From NCBI GenBank assembly GCA_026394015.1, contig JAPKZA010000459.1:1-42055 (forward strand): a stretch of 42,055 bases of DNA, written 5' to 3'. Position 1 is the stretch's first letter. The number at the start of each line of letters is the position of its first letter. A program made the translations under genes and the position numbers. The notes under the pieces are model-generated. The model saw only the letters and a program-made list of their open reading frames with translations. It was not told the DNA's origin and searched no databases. Of the stretch, positions 16,429-24,941 are shown in pieces. This DNA comes from Acidobacteriota bacterium (GTDB lineage Bacteria > Acidobacteriota > Terriglobia > Bryobacterales > Bryobacteraceae).

Positions 16429-16725
16429 GTGGATAAGGAATCCGTAAAGGCTACATTGCGCGCTCATGAACCCGAACTTAGATTGTCGGGAATCGTTCAC
16501 CTGCACTTGCACGGGTCGGTGGTGCGGGGTGAGGCGGGACCTTCTTCGGACGTCGACTTGGCTGCTGTTTTTGATCGGAATAAGGTACGCAGTCCGTTGG
16601 CCGAGATTCGGCTAGCTCGAGAGTTGTCTGAGTTACTCGGAGCAACGGTGGACTTGGCCAATGAAACGACGCTCAAGGCGGAGGTGAGGGCAAACTTCGA
16701 GCGGGAGGCTGAGTTTGTCTTTTAG
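16429..16725 (+). CDS. MntA-like nucleotidyltransferase antitoxin (first pair)
   Basis: About 98 aa with the minimal nucleotidyltransferase motif HGSVVRGEAGPSSDVDLAAV (G-S then D-x-D). In MNT/HEPN systems this protein adds AMP to a tyrosine of the HEPN toxin and so blocks its RNase activity. The next gene, overlapping by 11 bases, encodes the HEPN partner. GTG 16429 gives an N-terminus of usual length; an upstream in-frame ATG at 16369 would add 20 residues that do not fit the family. LGATVDLANETTLKAEV matches the second half of MNT proteins. Confidence 0.8.
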   Translation: MDKESVKATLRAHEPELRLSGIVHLHLHGSVVRGEAGPSSDVDLAAVFDRNKVRSPLAEIRLARELSELLGATVDLANETTLKAEVRANFEREAEFVF

Positions 16726-17089
16726 GGGAACGCGGCAGTGGTTTAGGGACATTCTGCAATTCACTGAACGGCTCGCAATGCATACCGCCGGGATGGACCT
16801 GGAGCATTTTCGGACTGATGTGAAAACGCTCGACGCGGTGGAGCGAAATTTGCAGAAGATCAGCGAAGCCGCGATTCGGCTCGGGGATGAGGCTGAGATA
16901 CTTTGTCCGGGCCCGGAGTGGCGGGACATTCGCGGGCCAGGGAATTGGTTACGGCATCAATACGACGGGATCGACCTTGAGGTGATTTGGCATGCTGCGA
17001 CGGTGGATGCTCCGGCGTTGCGGGAGGCGGTGTTGGCGGCGATACCGGATGTGGAGCGAGGTTCGGGGTCGGTGGCAGCCGACGAGTAG
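16715..17089 (+). CDS. HEPN-domain (DUF86/HepT-like) toxin (first pair)
   Basis: A 124-aa helical protein. RQWFRDILQFTERL, then FRTDVKTLDAVERNLQKISEA, is the usual DUF86 course. The catalytic region is IRGPGNWLRHQYDGIDLEVI. In active HepT the motif is R-x4-H-x-Y; here the residue five before the His is Gly (GNWLRHQY), so the motif Arg is replaced. Variants with GN at this place exist in the family, so loss of activity is not certain. Start is TTG 16715 within the end of the MNT gene (11-base overlap), preceding the RGTRQW segment. Its stop TAG is followed by the truncated RelE frame after 3 bases. Confidence 0.75.
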   Translation: MSFRGTRQWFRDILQFTERLAMHTAGMDLEHFRTDVKTLDAVERNLQKISEAAIRLGDEAEILCPGPEWRDIRGPGNWLRHQYDGIDLEVIWHAATVDAPALREAVLAAIPDVERGSGSVAADE

Positions 17090-17092
17090 TTC

Positions 17093-17323
17093 GTGCGCGG
17101 AAACGAGGACAAATCCGGAGGGTACAGGACAATCATCCTTTTCCGACGGAGTGACGGAGCATTTTCCGTCTATGCCTTTCCAAGAAGTGGACGGGAGAAC
17201 ATCAATGCGCTGGAAGAACGGACGTTTAAAGACCTTGTAAAATGTACCCTTGCGCTCTCCGATGCGGCGCTGGAGAAACTGGTAGAAACAGAAGCCTACA
17301 CGGAGGTAATGTGTGATGAATAA
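17093..17323 (+). pseudogene. RelE/HigB-type toxin, N-terminally truncated
   Basis: The 76-aa frame carries the C-terminal two thirds of a RelE-family mRNA interferase: SGGYRTIILFRRSDGAFSVY, then FPRSGRENINALEERTFKDL. Members of this branch are about 105-115 aa and begin with some 35 residues that are missing here. The frame is fused 3 bases behind the HEPN stop, as if a deletion joined the two genes. GTG 17093 is the only available start. The final codons overlap the antitoxin start, as in intact relE-higA pairs. Probably non-functional. Confidence 0.7.
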
Positions 17324-17638
17324 AGCCAAGACGTACAAGAGTGAAGCGCTGGCAGCGATCCATGAAGCGGTTTCGGACATGCTTGACGCCGGGGTGATCG
17401 ACAAGCAGACCATGCGCCATTTTGACGAATCCTGCTTGACGCCGGTTCATGGATTTACGGGAGAAGAGATCCGGGCGCTGCGCGAGCGTGAGGAGGTGAG
17501 CCAAACGGTTTTTGCTCATTACCTGAATGTGACTAAGGATTCTGTCAGCCAGTGGGAACGCGGGCAAAAAAACCTGCCGGAGCATCGTTGAAATTGCTTT
17601 CGTTGGTAGAACGCAAAGGGCTTGCCGCGATTGCCTGA
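17316..17638 (+). pseudogene. HigA/NadS-like HTH antitoxin with a frameshift at an A6 run
   Basis: ATG 17316 with GGAGG 7 bases before it starts an Xre-type regulator: FDESCLTPVHGFTGEEIRAL, REREEVSQTVFAHYLNVTKD, SVSQWERGQKN. The frame ends at 17591 (LPEHR then TGA). From the GGGCAAAAAACC stretch near 17566-17577 the neighbouring frame continues the family ending: PAGASLKLLSLVERKGLAAIA and TGA at 17638. One base is missing in or beside the run of six A. The helix-turn-helix itself is intact, and the product loses only the last helix, so partial function is possible. Confidence 0.75.
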
Positions 17639-17683
17639 AGTCCTTGTATAAATGGTTTCCATCCGCCAGGCAGCCTTCGTGGG

Positions 17684-17739
17684 CGGGGGAGATTTGGGCT
17701 AGGTCGGGGGGAGGAGGTCGGGGTTGGGGGTGGGCATGG
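17684..17739. repeat. Direct repeat copy B (nitrilase 5' remnant)
   Basis: On the minus strand ATG 17737 opens MPTPNPDLL before the frame breaks; it matches the first codons of the nitrilase pseudogene (copy A). No further nitrilase coding follows. It lies 18 bp downstream of the orphan antitoxin stop. Confidence 0.6.
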
Positions 17740-17754
17740 ATTTGTCTTGCGGCC

Positions 17755-17940
17755 TTACCTCGTGTTGGCGTCGCTTCGGGTGGATAGCTTCCTCATTGCG
17801 ACGTCTGCCCGGAGTTGGCGGGAGGCTTCCTCTCCGTCGATGGCTTGACCTGCGTCCAACTCGTCGAGTCCTTCGGCGATTTGGGCGTCGAGGTCAGTTG
17901 CGGACGCATGGGGTTTGGGACTGCCGGATTGGTAATTCAT
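17755..17940 (-). CDS. Orphan ParD-like antitoxin (61 aa)
   Basis: A 61-aa protein whose centre, DAQIAEGLDELDAGQAIDGE followed by EASRQLRADVAMR, matches the tail of ParD/CopG-type antitoxins. The expected ParE gene should follow at lower coordinates, but that place is taken by a nitrilase 5' remnant. Upstream in the same frame another ATG (17994) gives MTKQQEALRKCAK before a TAG (17955-17953), so the original protein may have been longer and is now cut. Confidence in the family is moderate; activity is doubtful. Confidence 0.5.
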   Translation of the reverse strand: MNYQSGSPKPHASATDLDAQIAEGLDELDAGQAIDGEEASRQLRADVAMRKLSTRSDANTR

Positions 17941-18064
17941 GCTGCCTTTCTATTTTGCGCATTTTCGGAGAGCTTCTTGTTGCTTGGTCATCGGGCGTCT
18001 CGCTCCCCTTGACTGAGGTACCCAGGTGGGCGGACGCGCGATACTGTTTCTAGGGATTTGGATC

Positions 18065-18370
18065 ATGACTATTGCCATAGGAGTTGAGGTTGCGGACGGG
18101 GTGGTCGCTGACCTATGCAGGCGGTATCAGGTGAAGCAGTTGTCCGTTTTTGGCTCGGCCGCACGAGGGGAGCTGCGGGCGGACTCCGATATTGATGTCC
18201 TGGTGGAGTTCGCCGACAATGCGACGGTAGACATATTTGATTTTGGCCACTTGGAATCGGAACTGAGCGTGTTGCTGGGGCGGCGGGTTGATCTGGTGTC
18301 GCGGCGGGGGATGAATCCGCGGATTGAGCCGCATATTTTGCGAGAGGCTCGACTGCTGTATGCGGCGTGA
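18065..18370 (+). CDS. MntA-like nucleotidyltransferase antitoxin (second pair)
   Basis: A 101-aa protein from ATG 18065. The motif [20 protein letters not shown] contains G-S and D-x-D, and [20 protein letters not shown] matches the family's second half, ending [11 protein letters not shown]. It should AMPylate the HEPN toxin encoded next, with which it overlaps by 11 bases. An upstream GTG at 18026 would add a hydrophobic 13-residue stretch not found in the family. Confidence 0.85.
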   Translation: MTIAIGVEVADGVVADLCRRYQVKQLSVFGSAARGELRADSDIDVLVEFADNATVDIFDFGHLESELSVLLGRRVDLVSRRGMNPRIEPHILREARLLYAA

Positions 18371-18719
18371 AGCCGCTTTTCTGGGGGACATGGTGGCGGA
18401 GGCGGACTTGGTGCTTCGCTACGCGGGCGAGTCTTCGCTGGAGCAGTTTCTCGCCGATCCCCTTTTTTCTCGCGGTGTTCTCCATTCGCTAATGATCATT
18501 GGCGAGGCCGCCAACCGGATGCCGCAGGAGGTTTGTGATCGATATCCGGAAGTGCCTTGGCGTGATCTTGCCGGCCTTCGGCATCGGATTGTGCATGACT
18601 ACCCTGGCGTCGACCTTGGCTTGATTTGGGGCTTGGTGACGGGTCGTCTTGCGCCGCTGCGGGATCAATTGGAGACGATTTTGGCACGGGACTATGGAGC
18701 CGACGGGTCTACGGTCTAA
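18360..18719 (+). CDS. HepT-like HEPN RNase toxin (second pair)
   Basis: A 119-aa protein from ATG 18360. The motif [19 protein letters not shown] shows the complete R-x4-H-x-Y catalytic and modification signature (R-HRIV-H-D-Y). The middle segment [18 protein letters not shown] is the usual second helix of DUF86. Family members cleave RNA, for example tRNA 3' ends, unless AMPylated by the partner. Unlike the first pair, both genes here look intact. Confidence 0.85.
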   Translation: MRREAAFLGDMVAEADLVLRYAGESSLEQFLADPLFSRGVLHSLMIIGEAANRMPQEVCDRYPEVPWRDLAGLRHRIVHDYPGVDLGLIWGLVTGRLAPLRDQLETILARDYGADGSTV

Positions 18720-19176
18720 GGCTCGTGGGCGGAGCGATTCCGAATGGAACGTGATTCTGCGATAGGCCGCACCGGCATAATCGAGGGCTTATAGATTTGG
18801 GCGTATTGCGGGGCATTGGCGGTCCGGTGAAGTACTCGAGGCTCGTTGGTGAATCGGAGGGGACTGAGACCGTGGATAGCGGGGACGGAATGGGGGGCTG
18901 CGCGCTTTTGACGATCAGCGAAGGGCTATCGCGATAAATTCTGTTTATGGCCCTATGATGCAATTGGGCTCCTTGACGAACTCGTTCCTTTACTAGAGAA
19001 TCGAAGTACCCTAAAGTTGCGGTTGACGGTGTGCTGCATAACAAAAGTCGGTGTGACGAGACGTTGTTTTGGTATTTGTGTCTGGCCGAAGCGGATGCAT
19101 TGCAAAAGTGCCGTCTCATCGAACCATCCAGGGCCATGCCTCGTGCTAGTCGAGTGCCTGGATCGAGAGTTTCTGG
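18720..19176. other. 457 bp without a supported gene
   Basis: The only longish minus-strand frame (18709-19137) has no family-like segments, no plausible start signal and a composition unlike its neighbours. It may hold remnants of earlier insertions; nothing was recognised. Confidence 0.5.
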
Positions 19177-19617
19177 CTAGATGAAGATCTCGGGGCGAAC
19201 CGTGGTGATATCGGCGAATCGCGTGAAGTCGGAGACGTTGAAGGTGACGATTTTCTGAAGCCCGTAGGTCTTCATCATCGCCACGAGGCGGGCATCGTGG
19301 ACTTTGGCTCCCATTACGCGGTGGTCCACGACTAGCCTTCTCCAAGTTCGAAACACTTCGGTGGAGTCCGGGAGAATCGTAAAGAACTGCTCAAGTTGGT
19401 TGGCGTAGCGATCAGTGCTCTCGATGCTGAGGCCCAATCCGTTGACTTCTATCGGCCTCGTGCAGACGTTCCAGAATTCGGCGATGTTTTGAGAGGTTAA
19501 GTAGAGCTCGTGCTTACTTCGATAGAGCGCGATCAGTGCTTTTCTTGCGGTGCTGCACGCCGGATGCTTTTTCTGAAGACTCCTCACCAATACATTTGTA
19601 TCGACAAGGACTTTCAT
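19177..19617 (-). CDS. vapC: VapC-like PIN-domain toxin
   Basis: A 146-aa PIN RNase. The acidic residues of the active site are visible: MKVLVDTNVLVRS (first Asp), SQNIAEFWNVCTRP (Glu), AKVHDARLVAMM (Asp) and TFNVSDFTRF (last Asp). Such toxins cut tRNA or rRNA using Mg2+. Its ATG directly abuts the TAG of the antitoxin gene, so translation is coupled. Length is normal for the family and no break is seen. Confidence 0.85.
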   Translation of the reverse strand: MKVLVDTNVLVRSLQKKHPACSTARKALIALYRSKHELYLTSQNIAEFWNVCTRPIEVNGLGLSIESTDRYANQLEQFFTILPDSTEVFRTWRRLVVDHRVMGAKVHDARLVAMMKTYGLQKIVTFNVSDFTRFADITTVRPEIFI

Positions 19618-19869
19618 CTACCAACGGTCCGGGTAGAGATTGTCGCGGCTTATTGCTTCGTCGGAGAGTAGGGGCAGGTCAGGGAAACTGTCGGCCCATT
19701 TGAGGAAGGCCTGGGCTTTTTCTTCGCCACTCATACTGGATACCTTCGCTCGGGTGGCTTCTCGGTCAACTACTTCTAGGAGATATTCGCTCAAGGAAAG
19801 ACCTCGTTCCTGCGCGAGGAGGGTCAGGTCGTTCTCAACGTCGGGATCGAGATGCAATGTGATTGACAT
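19618..19869 (-). CDS. vapB: VapB-like antitoxin
   Basis: An 83-aa protein. MSITLHLDPDVENDLTLLAQ followed by RGLSLSEYLLEVV is a ribbon-helix-helix-type domain. The rest (EKAQAFLKWADSFPDLPLLS then DEAISRDNLYPDRW) is the toxin-binding tail common in antitoxins paired with PIN toxins. It should bind VapC and repress its own promoter. The gene begins 38 bp after the stop of the RND transporter on the same strand. Confidence 0.75.
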   Translation of the reverse strand: MSITLHLDPDVENDLTLLAQERGLSLSEYLLEVVDREATRAKVSSMSGEEKAQAFLKWADSFPDLPLLSDEAISRDNLYPDRW

Positions 19870-19907
19870 CGATTTGGTCGGCTCCTCCTTTTACCTTACC
19901 GGATTTT

Positions 19908-22900
19908 CTAGTCGCCGGTGGGGGCGTAGGCTCTTTCTCCGGGCGTCGAGGTGCTCGGCTTCTGGTTGCTCATTCGGGGGCGGCTGATTCGGCTTTGGAC
20001 TTTTGCCAGGTATAGGTAGACGACTGGCGTTAGGTAGAGGGTGATTAGCTGGGAGAAGAGGAGGCCTCCGACTACACATAGTCCGAGGGGGCGGCGGGAT
20101 TCCCCTCCGGCTCCTTGGCCTAGGGCTATCGGGAGGGCTCCCAGCAAAGCGCACATTGTCGTCATCATGATCGGGCGGAAACGGACTAGACAGCCTTCGT
20201 AGATCGCCTCATAGGGCGTTTTGCCCTCGCTGCGCTCGGCCTCTAGGGCGAAGTCGATCTGCATGATCGCGTTCTTTTTTACGATTCCTACCAGCAGGAT
20301 CAGGCCTACGAAACTGTAGATGTTTAGGTCTAGTTTGAACAGGTAGAGGGTTAGTAGCGCTCCGAAGCCGGCGGAGGGGAGGCCACTCAGAATCGTGATC
20401 GGGTGGATGAAGCTCTCGTACAAGATGCCCAGGACGATGTAGACGACGAAGATGGCTACGGCCAGGAGGAGCATCAGGTTCTTCGAGGATTGCTGGAAGG
20501 CGGCGGCTGTCCCTTGGAAGGTTCGGCTTACGTTCGTCGGGAGAGTCTGGTCGGCTACCGTTTCGATCTTCTCGACCGCGTCGCCCAGGGAGGTGCCGGG
20601 GGCGGTGTTGAAGGCTATCGTTACCGCCGTCAACTGGCCGTAATGATTGATGGCTTGGGGGCCGGCTTTGGCTTCCATCTTCACCAGGCTGTCGATGGGG
20701 ACTAGTTTGTCGTCGGTCGAGCGGACATACAGGTTCGAAACGTCTCCGGGATTGGATTGGAAGGGGCGCTCTACTTCCATCAGCACTCGGTATTGATTGT
20801 CTGGCGCGTAGATCGTGGAGATCCAGCGGGGGCCATATGCGTCGAACAGGGCGTTCTCGATTTGCTCGGGGGTTACGTGCAACGTCGCGGCTTTATTTCG
20901 GTCGATTAGGACGTGGAGTTCGGGGTTCTTGATCTGCAAGTCCGACGTCACGTCCATCAGGCCGGGGATTTTGGCCATCTCCTTTTCCAGTTCGGGGGCG
21001 GACTTGTAGAGGGCGTTCGTGTCGCTGCTTAGGAGAGTGTATTGATACAGGCTCTTGGTTAGCGAGCCTCCGATACGAATGGTCGGGGGGTTCTGGAGGA
21101 ATACTCGCATGTTGGGGAGGACGTTCAGTTTGGGGCGGAGCCTTGCGATTACTTGCTCTACGGACTCCTTCCTTTCATGCAAGGGGATCAGGTGGAAGAA
21201 CATTCGGCCGAAGTTCGGGCCGCCGGTGGCTACGGCGCCAGAGGTTCCTCCCATGCCGCTGAAGAAGGCCTCTACCGCTGGGTCCTTGCGGCCGATGTCG
21301 GCTAGCTTTTGGATGTTCTCAGCCATCGTTAGATGCGACGTGCCCTGGGGGCCTTCGACGATGGCTAGGATGTTGCCTTGATCCTCCGTGGGGATGAAGC
21401 CTTTGGGGACTATTTGGAAGAGATAGACGGTGCCGACTAGAATCGCTGCGCTGGCGGCCAGGACGACGGGGCGGTGGCGGAGCGTCCACTTCAGGGTTAT
21501 GTCGTAGACGTGCAACATGCCGTCGAAGATGCGCTCGGTAAACATGTACAGCTTGCCGTGGCTTCCATGATGGGGCTTGAGGAAGCGGGCGGCGAGCATG
21601 GGCGTCAACGTCACGCTGACGAAGCCGGACACTAGGATGGCGACTACGATAGTCACGGAGAACTCTCGGAAGAGGCGGCCTAGGATGCCTCCCATGAAGA
21701 GTAAGGGGATGAAGACGGCGGCTAGGGAGACCGTCATGGAGACGATGGTGAAGCTGACTTCGCGGGCACCGTCAAAGGCGGCTTGGAGGGGCGGGGTGCC
21801 CAGCTCCATGTGGCGAACTATGTTTTCTAGGACGACAATCGCGTCGTCGACTACGAAGCCGATGGCGAGAATCAGCGCCATCATCGACAGGTTGTCGAGG
21901 CTGTAGTTGCAGAGGTACATGACCGAGAACGTTCCGAAGACGGCGATGGGCAGGGCTAGGGAGGGGATGATGGTGGCGGAGACGTTGCGCAGGAATAGGA
22001 AAATTACCATGATGACCAGGCCTAGGGTTAGGAACATGGTGTACTGCACGTCTTCAAACGACTCGCGGATGGAGACGGCTCGGTCTGTGAGGATGGTGAG
22101 GGTTACCGTTGGGGGGAGGGTGGCTTTGAAGCCGGGGAAAAGGGCTTTGACCCCGTCGGCGACTTCGACGGCGTTGGTGCCGGGTTGGCGGAGGACGGCT
22201 AGTGTGATGGATCGTTCGGTGTTGGTGGGGGTGTTGAACCAGGAGTAGGATTTGTCGTCTTCGACGGAGTCCAGGACCGTCGCGATTTCGTCTAGCCGGA
22301 CGGGGGTTCCGCCGATCGACGCGACGATCATGGGTTTGAAGGCGTCCGCGTCCGGGAGTTGGCCGGTGGTGTGGATGGTGACGATCTGATCCTTCCCGTA
22401 CAACGTTCCGGTGGGGATGTTGACGTTGTGGCGGCGGATGGCGGATTCCACTTCGTCGATGCCGATGCCGCGGGAGGCCAGGGCGTTGGGGTTCACCTGG
22501 ACGCGGACCGCGTATTTCTGCGCGCCCATGATTTGCACCTGGGCGACGCCGGGGACCATGGACATGCGCTGGGCCATCATGGTGTCGGCGTATTCGTGGA
22601 GGCGGTAGAGGGGGAGGATCTTGGAGGTTAGGGCCAGATAGAGGACGGGTTGGTCGGCGGGGTTCACCTTCTTAAAGGTGGGCGGGTTGGGCATGCCGGG
22701 GGGGAGGAGGGGACCGGCTTGGGTGATGGCGGCTTGGACGTCCTGGGCGGCGGCGTCGAGGTCGCGGGAGAGGGCGAACTGGAGGGTGATGCCGGTGGAG
22801 CCGAGGGTGTTGGTGGAGTTCATCGAGTCGAGGCCCTCGATGGTGGAGAACTGGCGTTCGAGAGGGGTGGCGACGGCGGAGGCCATGGTCTCGGGGTTGG

Positions 22901-23081
22901 CGCCGGGGAGGTTGGCGGCGACGACGAGGGTGGGGAGGTCGATGTTGGGGAGATCGGAGACGGGGAGGAATTTGTAGGCGACGGCGCCGAAGATGGTGAT
23001 GGCCACCATGATGAGGGTGGTGGCGACGGAGCGTTGGATGAAGAGGCCGGTGAAGCCGGTGGAGGGGTGGGGGTTGATCAT
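19908..23081 (-). CDS. RND multidrug efflux permease (HAE1 family, MdtB/MdtC/AcrB-like)
   Basis: A 1057-aa inner-membrane proton/drug antiporter subunit. The N-terminus FIQRSVATTLIMVAITIFGA is the first span. The periplasmic porter follows (LPNIDLPTLVVAANLPGANP). The central span segment LILAIGFVVDDAIVVLENIV holds the two Asp of the proton relay in TM4. The second half begins near residue 530, and the TM10-11 region LPSAGFGALLTLYLFKLDLN matches MdtB/C-type pumps. It ends in a short Ser/Thr-rich tail. Length is normal. It overlaps the adaptor gene by 4 bases and is the third gene of the tetR operon. No outer-membrane channel gene is nearby. Confidence 0.95.
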   Translation of the reverse strand: MINPHPSTGFTGLFIQRSVATTLIMVAITIFGAVAYKFLPVSDLPNIDLPTLVVAANLPGANPETMASAVATPLERQFSTIEGLDSMNSTNTLGSTGITLQFALSRDLDAAAQDVQAAITQAGPLLPPGMPNPPTFKKVNPADQPVLYLALTSKILPLYRLHEYADTMMAQRMSMVPGVAQVQIMGAQKYAVRVQVNPNALASRGIGIDEVESAIRRHNVNIPTGTLYGKDQIVTIHTTGQLPDADAFKPMIVASIGGTPVRLDEIATVLDSVEDDKSYSWFNTPTNTERSITLAVLRQPGTNAVEVADGVKALFPGFKATLPPTVTLTILTDRAVSIRESFEDVQYTMFLTLGLVIMVIFLFLRNVSATIIPSLALPIAVFGTFSVMYLCNYSLDNLSMMALILAIGFVVDDAIVVLENIVRHMELGTPPLQAAFDGAREVSFTIVSMTVSLAAVFIPLLFMGGILGRLFREFSVTIVVAILVSGFVSVTLTPMLAARFLKPHHGSHGKLYMFTERIFDGMLHVYDITLKWTLRHRPVVLAASAAILVGTVYLFQIVPKGFIPTEDQGNILAIVEGPQGTSHLTMAENIQKLADIGRKDPAVEAFFSGMGGTSGAVATGGPNFGRMFFHLIPLHERKESVEQVIARLRPKLNVLPNMRVFLQNPPTIRIGGSLTKSLYQYTLLSSDTNALYKSAPELEKEMAKIPGLMDVTSDLQIKNPELHVLIDRNKAATLHVTPEQIENALFDAYGPRWISTIYAPDNQYRVLMEVERPFQSNPGDVSNLYVRSTDDKLVPIDSLVKMEAKAGPQAINHYGQLTAVTIAFNTAPGTSLGDAVEKIETVADQTLPTNVSRTFQGTAAAFQQSSKNLMLLLAVAIFVVYIVLGILYESFIHPITILSGLPSAGFGALLTLYLFKLDLNIYSFVGLILLVGIVKKNAIMQIDFALEAERSEGKTPYEAIYEGCLVRFRPIMMTTMCALLGALPIALGQGAGGESRRPLGLCVVGGLLFSQLITLYLTPVVYLYLAKVQSRISRPRMSNQKPSTSTPGERAYAPTGD

Positions 23082-24256
23082 GACGCAGCCTTTACTTTGG
23101 AGCCGGGGGCGAGACGGAGTTGGCCTTCGGTGACGACCTTTTCACCGGCGCGGAGGCCGGATTCGATGGCGACGTCGCGGTCAACCCGGGGGCCGAGGAC
23201 GACGGGGCGGAGTTCGACGGTTTGCTTGTCGGTGAGGACGTAGACGTAGTTGCCGGTTTGGCTGTTTTGGAGGGCAGAGGCAGGAATGACGACGGCGTTT
23301 TGGAGCGATTCGAGGAGGACGTTGACGTTGACGAACTGGCCGGGCCAGAGGCGGGTGTCGGCGTTGGGGAAGGTGGCTTTGATGCGGATGGAGCCGGTGG
23401 CTCCGTCGACGGTGTTATCGAGAAAGGTGATGGTGCCTTGAGGGGCGGGGCCGGGGTCGCCGGGGATGGTGGCAGAGACGGGGAGGCCGCCGGACTTCAT
23501 GCGTTGGCGGAGGGTGGCGAGGCGGATTTCGGGGATGGTGAAGGTGACGTAGGTGGGCTGGGTTTGGTTGATGGTGATGAGGTCGGAGTCGTTGGCTTTG
23601 ATGATGTTGCCGGGCTTGAGGTGGAGGTCTCCGGTGCGGCCGGAGAGGGGGGAGCGGATGAAGCAGTAGGAGAGATTGAGTTTGGCGTTTTCGAGGGAGG
23701 CTTGGTCGGCGAGGATGGTGGCTTTGATGGAGTCGATGTTGGCGGAGACGGCGCGGACGGCGGTGCGGCGGGCGCGGGCTTCGGAGGCGGTTTGGTCGGC
23801 TTGTTCGCGGGAGCCGATGCCGGAGGCGGCGAGTTTTTCGTAGCGGGCGGCTTGGAGGGTGTGGAAGGCTTCGGCGGCCTGGGCGGAGGTGAGGTTGGCT
23901 TCGGCTTGGGCTTGGAGGGCTTTATCGCGGGCGATGTTGGCTTCCCATTGGCGGATGGCTTCTTCGTAGGGGCGGGCGAAGATTTCGAAGAGGAGGTCGC
24001 CTTGTTTGACGGTGGCGCCTTCGGCGAAGTGGGCCTTCATGAGGGTGCCGGTGATGATGGATTTGACGGTGACAGAGGCGTAGGCTTCGACTTTACCGAT
24101 GGCTTTGATTTCGACGGGGACGGAGCGGAGGGTGGCGGTGGCGAGCTTGACGCCGACGGCGGGGGGGCCGAGGGGTTCGCCGGCGGCTTTGGCGGTGGAT
24201 TCGGTTCTCGTGCAGGCGGCGAGGCCGAGGAGTGAGAGCAAGAGGAGGATTTTCAT
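23078..24256 (-). CDS. RND efflux periplasmic adaptor, lipoprotein
   Basis: A 392-aa membrane fusion protein. The lipobox is LLGLAAC in [18 protein letters not shown], so it is probably anchored to the inner membrane by lipid. A half-motif of the lipoyl domain ([20 protein letters not shown], then [11 protein letters not shown]), a helical hairpin rich in Ala and Glu (about residues 105-190), the second lipoyl half ([18 protein letters not shown]) and a beta-barrel domain follow in normal order. It links the RND pump to an outer-membrane channel. It overlaps the tetR gene and the pump gene by 4 bases each, so the three are translationally coupled. Confidence 0.95.
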   Translation of the reverse strand: MKILLLLSLLGLAACTRTESTAKAAGEPLGPPAVGVKLATATLRSVPVEIKAIGKVEAYASVTVKSIITGTLMKAHFAEGATVKQGDLLFEIFARPYEEAIRQWEANIARDKALQAQAEANLTSAQAAEAFHTLQAARYEKLAASGIGSREQADQTASEARARRTAVRAVSANIDSIKATILADQASLENAKLNLSYCFIRSPLSGRTGDLHLKPGNIIKANDSDLITINQTQPTYVTFTIPEIRLATLRQRMKSGGLPVSATIPGDPGPAPQGTITFLDNTVDGATGSIRIKATFPNADTRLWPGQFVNVNVLLESLQNAVVIPASALQNSQTGNYVYVLTDKQTVELRPVVLGPRVDRDVAIESGLRAGEKVVTEGQLRLAPGSKVKAAS

Positions 24257-24870
24257 TTGGTTCCAATGCCGTTCCAGACGAAGTCGAAGACGCTATTGAT
24301 GGGTAGGTCGGGAGACTCGGGGTCGTCGGTTAGGATGTGCTGCGCGAGAGCGGAGCGGATGAGGTCGTAGATAAGGCGGGCGGTTCTGGCGACGGAGCAG
24401 GGTCGCAGTTGGCCGGATTGGATGCCGTCGGCGAGGACGGTTTCTAGGAGGGTGGCTTGTTGTTCGTAGAGATCCTTGAACTCGGGCCGGGAGTTGGCGG
24501 TGCCGGTTGGGAGATGACTAAATTCAGTGTAATAGATGCGGAAGAAGTCGCGGTTGCGAGAGAAATAATGAAAGCGGGCGGCGATGAAGGCGCGGAGTTT
24601 GGCTTCGCAGGTGGGGGCGGTGAGGAGTTTGGCGGCGACTTCGGCGTGGAGGGCGAGGACGCCTTCGCGGAGGGCGGCGAGGAAGAGGTCGCGTTTGGAT
24701 TCGAAGTAGAGGTAGACGGTGCCTTTGGCGACACCGGCGAGGGCGGCGATTTGATCGATGGTGGCGGCGTTGAACCCTTTTTCGGCGAAGACGTGGCGCG
24801 CGGCGTCGAGGATTTCGACGGTGCGAAATTCGAGGAGGACCTCTTTCTTTGTTTTGCCGGCGACTGCCAT
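24253..24870 (-). CDS. TetR-family repressor of the efflux operon
   Basis: A 205-aa regulator. The N-terminal helix-turn-helix is typical: [20 protein letters not shown] then [20 protein letters not shown]. The C-terminal ligand-binding half contains the TetR_C-type stretch [20 protein letters not shown]. It is the first gene of the operon, and the operator-like palindrome next to its start suggests it represses itself and the adaptor and pump genes, with release by a pump substrate. The ATG lies only 7 bases after the -10, so the mRNA may be leaderless. Confidence 0.9.
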   Translation of the reverse strand: MAVAGKTKKEVLLEFRTVEILDAARHVFAEKGFNAATIDQIAALAGVAKGTVYLYFESKRDLFLAALREGVLALHAEVAAKLLTAPTCEAKLRAFIAARFHYFSRNRDFFRIYYTEFSHLPTGTANSRPEFKDLYEQQATLLETVLADGIQSGQLRPCSVARTARLIYDLIRSALAQHILTDDPESPDLPINSVFDFVWNGIGTK

Positions 24871-24876
24871 TGACTA

Positions 24877-24905
24877 AGCATACAGGCGACTGACTGGGCG
24901 GTCAA
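24877..24905 (-). promoter_or_regulatory. Promoter and operator of the tetR-adaptor-RND operon
   Basis: On the minus strand a -35 TTGACC (24905-24900) and a -10 TATGCT (24882-24877) are 17 bases apart. The palindrome TGACTGGGCGGTCA (24891-24904) lies over the -35 and spacer, in the style of TetR sites (TGAC...GTCA). The tetR ATG is 6 bases after the -10. Confidence 0.6.
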
Positions 24906-24941
24906 TCGCGATTAGAGGGGAGATTCTGCGAGACTGGGAGG

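Noticed and set aside
18709-19137. 142-aa minus-strand frame in the gap before vapC
   Set aside because: No family motif, no start signal and irregular composition; treated as non-coding.
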